From: Macrotis lagotis
Taxonomy: Eukaryota; Chordata; Mammalia; Peramelemorphia; Peramelidae
Length of the DNA stretch: 64,000 nt
Reading direction: 5' to 3'
NCBI RefSeq assembly: GCF_037893015.1
Contig: NC_133666.1
Coordinates: 624,353,852-624,417,851 of the forward strand
Shown here: one piece after another, positions 55,601 to 64,000 of the stretch
Layout of the letters: each line of letters starts with the position of its first letter
Numbering within the stretch: the first letter of the stretch is position 1
Position numbers and translations under genes: made by a program
The notes under the pieces: generated by a model
The model's input: the letters and a program-made list of their open reading frames with translations, nothing else
Told to the model about the DNA's origin: nothing
Databases searched by the model: none

Positions 55601-57910
55601 GCTCTCCAATTTCCTTCGCAAAAAAGGACAAAATAACCACTCTAGAGGAAATGTAGAGCACCAGAAATAAAAAAGTCAGGTTAAAAAACTCGTTCTCCTA
55701 AAATAATTTGAGAAGACCCCAGAATGGCCCAACCTTATGAGCAAAGAAGTTTGACTTGAGTAAAGTACAAATGCTTACAAACCAACCCTGCACAATCAGC
55801 AAACAACAAGCCTTAGAGTAGCTGGGGTTAAGTGGCAATTTCAGCCTCTGAAACTTTCATCTTTCAAAGAGTGGGACTTTAACAGCTGAGAAGGAGAAGA
55901 TTGAAGTACCTTCCACTGTGGAGGGGTGCCAAACACAGCAATGTTGACCAGATGCCTTCTGGGCTGCAGTTACTGAAGAAGGAACTAGTACATCTTGCGG
56001 TGAGTGTAATAGCAGAAGGTCAGGGACTTGCAAGGGAGCAGAGTCCCTGATTTCATAATAGAGAGGACATCTATAGTTTGCAACCACTCAAGGAAACATG
56101 CGGAGAAAAGGGAGTAAGATCATTTTTGCAGAACTGCATGACTGGGGCCATATCTGTGATTTAGGAATAGACGGGAGTGTCCAAGGTTGAGCACTGGAAT
56201 AGACCTCAGAAAATAATTGTAAGAAGAATCTGGGGCTTGGGGCATAATTCCCCATACTTCAAGACATATGATTATACTAATAGCTGCGAAAAACAAAATA
56301 AAACAAAAATAAAAAATGAGTTAACAAAAGAGAAAGAACCCATTCATAGATAGTTACTATGGGTATTTGGATACAGATTATAGAACTAAATAATAGAACT
56401 CCATTTTCAATAAGAAATGTCAAATAATCCGAGGCACAAAAAGAGCTCTTGGAAGAATTTTTTAAAAATCAAATAAGAGAAATCAAGGAAAAGTTATAAA
56501 AAATGAGCAATCCAAAAAAAATCTGAAAAAAGTCAACCAACTTTAAATAGAGAATCAAAAACTTGAGAAAATAATTCCTTGAAAATTAGAATTGGACAAA
56601 AAGAAACTAATGATGTTTTTAGACACCAAGAAAAAAATAAAAATCCAAAGAATGAAAAAACAGGTGAGTATGTGAAACATCTTATCAGGAAAAACAATTG
56701 ATTCAGAGAACAGATTGAAGAGAAATATTATAAAAATAGTTGGATTACCTGAAAAATTCTGATTTAAAAAAAAGAATTTTGATATATTGTTACAAGAAAT
56801 TATCAAGGAATACTGCCCCAAAGTTCTAGAACAAGAAGGCAAAACAAAAATGGAAAAAAAAATCCATCAATTATCACTTGAAGAGATCCCAGGAGGAAAA
56901 CTTACAGGAATATCATAATCAAGTTTAAAAATTCCCAGGTTAAGGAGGAAATACTGTAAGCAACAAGGTAAAAGACAAACAATCTAAATATCATGGAGCT
57001 ACAGTAAGGATTACACAAGAACAAGCAGCAGCTACTTCATTGAAGGACCATAGGTCATAGAATACAATATTTCATGAAACAAGAGAACTGGGGATATGAC
57101 CAAGAGTAACTTAACTAGCAAAGTTAAATATAATCCTGAAGGGGAAAAACGGACATTAATAAACTGAAAAATTTTCAGGTATTTGTGATAAAAACAGTAG
57201 AAATTAATGGAAAATTCAACATAAGATCCAGGAGAATTATATAGTAAATATTAAAACCAGTTATTAAGGACTCAGTAGGATCAAATTGTTTATTTCTTAT
57301 ATGTGAAAAATACTATCAGGACTCTTTTGACTATCATTATTTGGCTAGTTTGAAAGAAAGACTTGGCCTGACCTGTAGGTAATGGAGTGATTCTTAAAAA
57401 ATAAAACTGTAGGGAGAGATAAAAAGGAGCAATTATTTCCTACAAATGAGGCATAAAAAAATTGATACAGAAGAAGCTAGTAGTAGGGAGGGTTGATAGT
57501 ACTGAAACCTTAATCTTGTGTGGAATGAGTTAAAGAGGGAAGAATATGTGTATCTAGAAGGGTATAAAAATCTTCTAAATTCAGAAAGAAATAAAGTCAA
57601 GGGCATAGAATAGGTGAAGAGGATAAGGGAATTACTTTTGGAGGGCAAATAGGTTAAGGAATAGGAGGGCAAGGTAGCAGTAGAAGTAAATCAGAGGAGT
57701 GAGGAGAGATAGAAACAGGGTGAGGAAATGTGTTTGGGTTGGAATATTGCTATAGTGTAAGAAATGATGAGTTGGTTCAATTAGAAAAACATGGAAAGAC
57801 TTGGGCTTATGAAGGAAGATGCTATCTAACTTCAAAAAAACATGACATATAGAAATAAGTTTAGTAGAGTATTACATATATGAGTGTATATGTGTAGATA
57901 TTTGTATGTT

Positions 57911-57942
<32 letters not shown>

Positions 57943-58240
57943 CATAAAATGTATGCTTAATTGAAGTTTTTTAAGGTGAGGGGAAGAGAAAGGGAAACTA
58001 TAAAGTAAAAAGTGCATAGCAAAGAACAAAGGAAACCAGAAGGAAATGAAGAAAAGTTGGATAGCTTTGAAAACAAAATATAATATTATATGTTTTCTTG
58101 AAACAAAAATTTGTTATTTTACATTGAATCCTTTCATGTTCTATTGGGTCCATGGTAGTGTTTTCTTTTCTCACTTTGTAGTTTGTTTTAAATTATTGTT
58201 AAAAATTACCAAAAAATCAAGTTTGCAAAATTTTAGAGTT
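55601..58240 (+). mobile_element. Old half-L1-like element (ORF1 without ORF2)
   Basis: Plus strand. A 5'UTR-like region ends at an ORF1 start ATG 56316-56318 (MS, TAA, QKRKNP..DSYYG). A decayed ORF1 runs to about 57230. Purine-rich post-ORF1 sequence follows (57400-57700). At 57740-57830 an ORF2-terminal-like stretch (GAATATTGCTATAGTG, AGAAAAACATGGAAAGACTTG) runs into a 3'UTR-like tail with (TA)n at 57910-57945. ORF2 endonuclease and RT are missing, about 0.5 kb separating ORF1 from the tail. Start and end are approximate. Confidence 0.6.
56316..57230 (+). pseudogene. L1-type ORF1, heavily decayed
   Basis: Recognisable blocks: IIKEYCPKVLEQEGK-like segment near 56800, KIHQLSLEEIPGGK, the SSQVKEEILQA-like AAAATTCCCAGGTTAAGGAGG, TATCATGGAGCTACAGTAAGG, ACACAAGAACAAGCAGC and TAAATATAATCCTGAAGGGG (the LLFQGK block equivalent). 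The order matches ORF1 elsewhere in the window. Stops from the third codon on. Confidence 0.72.
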
Positions 58241-59315
58241 TACAACAGGATAACAAAGAGGTAAGATTTTCATGCCACAAATATAACCACAGGGTTAGAG
58301 CAGTTGGAATCCTTCCACAAACAAAGCAAGTTAAAATACTTTGGAAAACCTTGACTTCATTTTGACTTCATGTCTCAGGCATGAGACCTTGACTTAATAT
58401 TAATATTCCATAAGACAGGTTTCAGACAACCAAATAACTTCCTAATCAGGAGAGATGGTCCTGAAACACAAATAATAAAGAAAATAAAAGGAAACCAAAA
58501 TTTTCTTATGATATCACTGATGAATGCATCTGTCAAAACAGTTTCCTAGTTTTTTCTTATTGTAATTGTTTTTGTGTGTTTGTGCATATGTGAGACAATT
58601 GGCATTAAATGACTTGCCCAGGGTCACACAACTAGTAAGTGTCAAGTATCTGAAGCCAAATTTGAACTTAGATCCTGCTTCCACATGCACCCCATGACAG
58701 AGGTAGATTCTCATAGGTATAGTAAAGGACACAAAGCAGTGGCCAAAATTATTGCATATTTTCAAGGATATCTCCTCTAGATAATTATATCCACTTGTTT
58801 CAGTGAAAATAAAATCAAGAATTAAGAGTTAATAAAAGTGAAACCAGTACAGCAAATTTACTCCATCTAATAGCCTGAGCACCACAGCAGTTATTTAATA
58901 GAGGATGTTCAAATTAGGTTAAGTCTGAGCTCCTGCCTGTAGAATCTTAAGGCCAGTATAACACTGCCACTGTCTTCCTCAGCTATTGTAAAGTACTGTA
59001 GCATTAAACTATATTTTGTCTTAAGGGAATTGTATTACAGTCAGTATTTGCTTGAGCCAGCACATCACATCATGTCACATCATCAGCTAAAACTTGCAGA
59101 ATTTAGCTGAGGCACCCAATTTTAGCTCAGTGATTAGCTGGTGAGTGATAAGAGAATTCTGTCTCAATTTTATTTACCTCTTTTCATCTAAGAGGAGTGT
59201 GTCAAATAACTTGCTCGGGGGTTAATGGTTCTGATTAATCTACAAATTCAAGTTTCATCCCAAGAGTTTTCTAACTAGTTTAGAATTTTACCTGATGCAG
59301 ATCTTTCCTTTTACA
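58241..59315. other. Mostly unassigned; SINE remnant
   Basis: 58590-58690 is an antisense SINE/CORE remnant (GACTTGCCCAGGGTCACACAAC, TTTGAACTTAGATCC). No other feature recognised. Confidence 0.55.
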
Positions 59316-59328
59316 CTGCCTATTCTTG

Positions 59329-59489
59329 GGGGGGTTTTTTTAGGTTTTTGCAAGGCAAGTGGGGTTAAGTGGCTTGTCCAAGGCCTCATAGCTAGGTAAT
59401 TATTAAATGTCTGAGGTCAGATTTGAACTCAGGTACTCCTGACTCTAGGGCCAGTGCTCTATCCAGTGCACCACCTAGCTGCCCCTATG
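59329..59489 (-). mobile_element. WSINE1-like SINE
   Basis: Antisense copy. TSD CTG(C/T)CTATTCTTG at 59316-59328 and 59490-59502. Head GCACCACCTAGCTGCCCC. Confidence 0.94.
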
Positions 59490-59642
59490 CTGTCTATTCT
59501 TGATGTGTAAACCTTTACCTTCTTCTGTCTTCTATAAAATTCAATTGTCACCATCCAGCCTTATAAATAAAACCCATGTAAAGTTCCTTAAAATATTGCT
59601 TGTGGTTCCACTAGTTTTTGTATATCCTGGTATTATGTGAAG

Positions 59643-59765
59643 TATGGACAGCAAGGTGGCACAGTGGATAGAGTGATGGGCATGGAGTCAGGAAGATCTG
59701 AATTAAAATCTGGTCTCAGACCCTTACTAGCTGTGTAACCCTGGGCAAGTCACTGCACCCTGTAG
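59643..59765 (+). mobile_element. tRNA-derived SINE head
   Basis: GACAGCAAGGTGGCACAGTGG head, GATCTGAATTAAAATCTGG, CTAGCTGTGTAACCCTGGGC. Lacks a clear tail. Confidence 0.8.
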
Positions 59766-60060
59766 GATGAGGAGAAAGAGCATTCCAGATCTGAGGGACA
59801 GCAGAGAAAATGCCTCAAACTAAGAGTGTTGGGAGTCGGTGTCATTGCAATGAAGACTATGTGGGAGGGAAAGAAGACCAGAAAGGTGAGAGAGGAGTTG
59901 AGAAATGAGATTGTAAAGGAATTTGAAAAAGCTGTAAGGGGAAAAAAGGGGGCAATTCAAACAAGAGAGAGATCCTGCCCAGCAGGCCCCAGCCAAGGCT
60001 GGTATGAATTCCTCTGGGGTAAGAACAATCAGAGACAGGGGTTCAGACAACAGAGCTCCA
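59766..60060 (+). repeat. Diverged old repeat
   Basis: AGAGCATTCCAGATCTGAGGG and GCAGAGAAAATGCCTC resemble the L3-associated 'gcattccaggcatggggaacagc' block of ancient mammalian repeats. Confidence 0.4.
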
Positions 60061-60880
60061 ATTAGGTGTTGAGAATGTCAAGGAGAAGGACATATACTAT
60101 GGGATTGTCTACAAAGGAAAAGTGAACAACAGTATATTACTGCATAGAAATAGATGGAGTCTAGGGAAGTCGGGGGTTCTCTAGGACCCATCCAGAACCA
60201 TCAGCAAATTTAAGGGTGGGGGCCAAAAGGGAAAGAACAATGTTTCCTCATAGTTATGGGGGCAGCCCCAATCTCAGTCATATGGTTCCCTTATGGGGTT
60301 GAACTATCCAAAGAATTTGATTATCTCAGGGGTAAAATGGGAAAACTCCCCATAACCAAAGAATGTAAAATTAGAATGGGAAATCAGGAGGCATTTTGCA
60401 AATTGCAAATTGCAAATCAGAAGCTGGAACAAATTTACCGGGGAAGGGTTTAATTACTCAATTAGGAATAGTTCTGATACTGAAGGGAATAAATATATAA
60501 CCTAGCAAAATGGCAAAGCTCCAGGAGGTAGAACAAATAAAACTCCACCCTGATGTTTGGGCAAGATCTGATAATCCAGGTAGAGTTGATACTGCCCCTA
60601 TAAAATTATCCTTCAGAACCCAAAGGAAAGTGTTATTGGATTAATTAAAATGAATTACAGCTTTTCCCCAAAATAAATCAGTAAATATACCTGATAACAT
60701 AGGTATTTCTCTTTTTAGTTAATAGTTTTAATAGCATAATAGCATAATTAATAGCATAATAATGCTAACAATTGCATTTTTATTTTGGATGGAGTTTTTG
60801 GAATGTGAGAGCTGGATTCTCTGTATGAGGAGCTTTTTATCAAACTAAACTGTTGGAAAGTTTAGTTGTAATTGCATTGG
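60061..60880 (+). pseudogene. Possible retroviral relic
   Basis: Plus-strand frames broken by stops. Around 60515-60600 one reads LQEVEQIKLHPDVWARSDNP, with a HPDVWA pattern that recalls the start of class I retroviral pol. Around 60256-60453 an open 65-codon frame (GKMGKLPITKECKIRMGNQ) follows no family that I know. Weak evidence; no RT catalytic box visible. Confidence 0.22.
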
Positions 60881-60885
60881 GATTT

Positions 60886-60912
60886 TATTTTATTTTATTT
60901 TATTTTATAAAA
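60886..60912. repeat. (TTTTA)n tail
   Basis: Five TTTTA units on plus, the element's 3' tail in antisense. Confidence 0.9.
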
Positions 60913-61074
60913 ATATTTATTTTCTTTTTGTACAAATAATTTTTATATATTAATAAAATATTCTTGTTTAAGAGTAAACAGAATACCCCTCCCCCCCACA
61001 AAATATAGCCTTGCTTGAGCGATAAAGTAAAGGGGAGACAAAAAATTAAAATTAAAAAAAAATAGTAATAATTG

Positions 61075-61215
61075 TAGGTATGGCCAGGTAGTGCAATGGA
61101 CAGAGCACCAGCCCTGGAGCCAGGAGCACCTGAGCCCATATCTGGCCCCATACACCCAACAATCACCCAGCCATGTGACATGCAAGCCACCCCAATCCCA
61201 CTGCCCTGCAAAAAC
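61075..61215 (+). repeat. SINE-derived cassette 1
   Basis: GGCCAGGTAGTGCAATGGACAG head, GGAGCCAGGAGCACCTGAG, GCCATGTGACATGCAAGCC, end CTGCAAAAACTGAAAAAAG. Clearly related to WSINE1-like elements but more diverged. Confidence 0.75.
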
Positions 61216-61265
61216 TGAAAAAAGAAAAAAAATACCCAAAATAAAATAAAATAGTAATAATAGTA

Positions 61266-61430
61266 GGGGTGGCTGGGTGGTGGACAGAGCATTGGCCCTT
61301 GAGCTAGGAGCACCTGGGTCCAAATCTGGCTTCAGACACCCAAAGATCACCCTGCTATGTGGCTCCAGGCAGGCCACCCAGCCCCATTTGCCCTGCACCC
61401 CCCCCCCAAATAATAATAATAATAATAAAT
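61266..61430 (+). repeat. SINE-derived cassette 2 with (AAT)n
   Basis: GGGGTGGCTGGGTGGTGGACAG head, CACCTGGGTCCAAATCTGG B-box-like, GGCTCCAGGCAGGCCACCC, ending in a C tract and (AAT)n. Confidence 0.75.
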
Positions 61431-61616
61431 GTGCTTCAGTCTTTGTTCCAACACCAACGACTCTGTCGTGGGTGGATCACATTCTTTATGATAAGTCCAT
61501 GGCAGAAGTTACTTCCATATTTTTCCACCGTTGTCATTGCTGATTGCAGCTCCCTCCTTTCGCACTTCTCCACTACCATGTACTATATTTTCTCTCTCCT
61601 TTCACTCTGACTCTGC

Positions 61617-61770
61617 TGTAGGGTAGCTCAGTGGTGCAGCAGACAGATCCCTGGTCCTGAGGCCAAGAGGCCCCGAGCCCCCCCTACCACCCCCTTAGGC
61701 CCAGCATCCACCGGGCCCTATAGTCCCGGACAGGCCATCCAATCCCAGCCCCTTGCAAGAAGTAAAAAGG
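61617..61770 (+). repeat. SINE-derived cassette 3
   Basis: GTAGGGTAGCTCAGTGGTGC head, GTCCTGAGGCCAAGAGGCC, CCGGACAGGCCATCCAATCC, CTTGCAAGAAGTAAAAAGG tail. The most GC-rich and most altered of the three. Confidence 0.6.
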
Positions 61771-62239
61771 AAAATGTGTTGTATCTGACCACTCTCCCAC
61801 AATAGTCCATCTTCTCCTCCATCACTCATATCCCCCCCTTCCCCCTGTCCCCCCTTTTCTTCTTACTCCAGATGCCTATACCCCATTGAGTATATATGCT
61901 GTTTCCTTTCCTAGCCACCTCTGATGAGAACGAAGATTCCCTCATTCCCCTTGCCTTCCCCCCTTCCATATCATTGCAATAACTCATTGTAACAAAGAAA
62001 AATGTTATTATATGAAATATCTTGGCCTATATTCCCTCTCCTTTTTCTTTCTCCCATTACATTTCCCCTTTTTCTATTGACTCCATTTTTACACCATATT
62101 TTATCTTCAAATTCAGCATTCTCCTGTGCTTCAACTATAAAAGCTCCCTATACCTGCTCTATTAACTGAGAAGGTTCATATGAGTATTATCAGTGTCATT
62201 TTTCTATGCAGGAATGCATGCAGTTCATCATCAAGTCCC

Positions 62240-63351
62240 TCATATTTTCCCCTTCTCCTCCAATCTCCATGCATCACTTGAGTCCTGTATCTGAAGATCA
62301 AACCTTCTGTTCAGCTCTGGACATTCCAACAGGAACATTTGAAATTCCCCTGGTTCATTGAAAGTCCATCTTTTTCCCTGGAAGAGGACATTCAGCCTTG
62401 CTGGGTAGTTGATTCTTAGTTGCATTCTAAGCTCTTTTGCCTTCCAGTATATTAAATTCCAAGCCCTATGATCTTTTAATGTAGTTGCTGCCAAGTCCTG
62501 TGTGATCCTGACTGCAGCTCCATGATATTTGAATTGTGTCCTTCTGGCTGCTTGTAATATTTTCTCTTTGACTTGGGAGTTCTGGAACTTGGCTATAATA
62601 TTCCTAGGGGTTGGGTTTTTGGGGATTTCTTTCTCAGGGGAATTGGTGGATTCTCTCCATTTCTATTTTGCCCTCTGCTTCTAGAATATCAGGGCAATTT
62701 TCCTGTAGTAATTCTTTGAAAATGATGTCAAGGCTCTTTTCCTGATCATGACTTTCAGGTATTCAAATAATTTTTAAATTATCTTTCCTAAGTCTGTTTT
62801 CCATATCAGTTGTTTTTTCAATGAGATATTTTACATTTTCATCTAATTTTTCATTTTTTTGGTTTTGAAGTATTGATTCCTGATTTCTGGTAAATTCATC
62901 AATCTCCCTGAGTTCTATTCTTTGTCTGAAGAATTTGTTCTTCTCAGAGTTTTCTTATCTCTTTTTCCATCTGGCCAATTTTGCTTTTTAAAGCATTCTT
63001 CTCCTCAATAACTTTTTGAACTGTTTTATCTATTTGACCTAAGCTGGTTTTTAGCATGCTATTTTCTTCAGCATTTTTTTGGATTTCCTTGAGTAGGCTG
63101 CTGACTTCATTTTCATGTTTTTCCTGCATCTCTCTCCTTTCTTTTCCCAGTTTTTCTTCTAACTCCCTTATTTGATTTTCAAAGTCTTTTTTGAGCTCTG
63201 TCATAGCCTGAGCCCAATTTCTGTTTTTCTTGGAGTCTTTAGATGTAGGAGCTTGTTCTTCCTCATCTTCAGACTGAGTATTTTGATCCTTCTTGGGCTC
63301 ATATGCAAAATATTTCTCAATGGTGTTTCTCTTATTTCTCTGTTTGCTCAT
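62240..63351 (-). pseudogene. ORF1 of the composite element
   Basis: The ATG at 63349-63351 starts MSKQRNKRNTIEKYFAYEPK. The coiled coil (ELKKDFENQIRELEEKLGKE, SMLKTSLGQIDKTVQKV, ALKSKIGQMEKEIRKL) is open to 62944. After indels the C-terminal domain resumes at 62240-62494 (AWNLIYWKAKELRMQLRINY, LLECPELNRRFDLQIQDSSD). About 370 residues' worth, close to normal ORF1 length. The least decayed ORF1 in the window. Confidence 0.9.
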
Positions 63352-64000
63352 TTTCCCAGCCTGAACCTGGTTTTGGGGTGCTTCCTGAACTTTTGGGACA
63401 CTCCCACAAGGATCTCAGTGTGTGAGGCTCTGTCCTCCCTCCTGGTCTGTGAATGACCATATGAGCCCCCCACCTCTGCCAGGGGGCTGAGGTGGAGGGG
63501 GCCCTGCTGTTCTATGGGGGGGTCTCGACTGCAATCAGGATCTGAATGTGGTCAGAACCCTAGAGTCCTGTTCCAGGGGCAAAGGACAGAGCTCTGCCGT
63601 CTCTCTCTCTCTCTTCACTCCCCTCCCTAGGTTCAATGGGCTCATGCCCTGGGGGCTCCTGCTTACAGGCTCCACCTGCTTCTGTTCCTGGGTCTGGGCT
63701 GCTGAAAGACCACCTTGCTTGCTGTGTGTCCTGAGGGCTGGGCTTCACATGCTTGCACTGGCAGAGGTCCACCTGCTGGTCCCCCAAGTCATGCCAGTGC
63801 TCCCTGGGGTGTAGGACAGGAAATTCCCCCACTGCTGTGAGCCGTGGCTCCCAGTGCCCTGGGGCTGCCTCCGGGAGGCTGAAGTTCTTTTGCTCTGGCG
63901 GGCCACCCCTCTGGTGGGCCTCCCCTCGGGCAGGGCCTTTATGCTCTTTTCCAGGTTACCTTGAGTAAGAGAACTACCTCATCGGGTCCCTCTGTGGGTT
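63352..64000 (-). promoter_or_regulatory. 5'UTR of the composite element (GC-rich)
   Basis: At least 649 nt of GC-rich sequence upstream of ORF1, alignable with the L1 5'UTR at 19424-20078 (shared TCTGTGGGTT near the window edge). Probably the internal RNA polymerase II promoter; the YY1-like 5' terminus would lie outside the window. Confidence 0.65.

Larger units (their letters stand above)
60886..64000 (-). mobile_element. Composite half-L1-like element with antisense SINE cassettes
   Basis: The sense strand is minus. From right to left: 5'UTR (64000 to 63352, continuing beyond the window), ORF1 (63351-62240), pyrimidine-tract spacer on plus (61780-62160), three SINE-like cassettes oriented on plus (61617-61770, 61266-61410, 61075-61215), and a T-rich 3' module with AATAAA and a (TAAAA)n tail at 60886-60910. 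ORF2 is absent. The 3' module recurs as a 5'-truncated copy at 21764-22290, which argues that the unit moves as one transcript. By alignment of the 5'UTR to 19424-20078 only about 100 nt should lie outside the window. Confidence 0.7.

Noticed and set aside
63548..63968. Open frames on both strands in the GC-rich right edge
   Set aside because: This is the 5'UTR of the composite element; GC-rich sequence gives long chance frames and none resembles a known L1 ORF0-type peptide by eye.

Overview
The window is vertebrate nuclear DNA, almost certainly from a marsupial. The evidence is the dense set of short tRNA-headed SINEs with the marsupial consensus (A-box-like TGGCGCAGTGG, B-box-like GGTTCAAATCC, a CTTAATAATTACCTAGCTGTG middle and a CCTTGCAAAAACCTAAAAA tail). 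It also carries CORE-SINEs with an RTE-type tail, marsupial-type L1 copies with long ORF1 coiled coils, and old L2, L3/CR1 and MIR. The SINE subtype resembles WSINE1 of Australian marsupials, so a dasyurid-like species is my guess, not a demonstration. Nothing looks bacterial, and no intact protein-coding gene is visible.

Non-repeat coding content is a decayed cluster of KRAB C2H2 zinc-finger (KZNF) genes. KZNF-A lies on the minus strand: first exon near 14.5 kb, KRAB-A at 13.77-13.90 kb, KRAB-B at 6.94-7.05 kb, finger exon at 3.55-4.70 kb. KZNF-B is a plus-strand finger exon at 20.54-21.76 kb with no KRAB exon that I could find. KZNF-C is on the plus strand: first exon 27.19 kb, KRAB-A 28.35 kb, KRAB-B 28.92 kb, finger exon 31.0-32.0 kb. 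A fourth finger relic is on the minus strand at 43.3-43.5 kb. All carry stops, frameshifts or insertions, so each is called a pseudogene.

Layout: 0-3.4 kb, SINE and two tandem plus-strand L1s. 3.5-14.5 kb, KZNF-A, split by a 6.2 kb antisense L1 with a 15-bp target-site duplication (TSD) and a probable 3' transduction. 14.9-20.1 kb, L2, Mar1-like SINE and an L1 ORF1/5'UTR piece. 20.5-22.7 kb, KZNF-B capped by a composite retroelement tail. 24.8-27.0 kb, inverted LTR-like arms around a gag-like relic. 27-32 kb, KZNF-C. 32-43 kb, MIR/L2 and four younger antisense L1 or SINE insertions with clear TSDs. 43-48 kb, finger relic, L1 5' end, RTE pieces. 48-55 kb, mostly old repeats and microsatellites. 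55.6-58.2 kb, an old ORF1-bearing element without ORF2. 60.9-64 kb, a second ORF1-bearing element that appears to lack ORF2 and instead carries three SINE-derived cassettes in antisense.

The most unusual items are the composite half-L1-like element (two copies of its 3' module), the L1 3' transduction, the triple TSD shared by an L1 and a SINE, the inverted LTR-like pair with a gag-like frame, and the 3' tail shared between an RTE LINE and a marsupial SINE. I do not see an intact new molecular system here; the novelty is in retroelement architecture.
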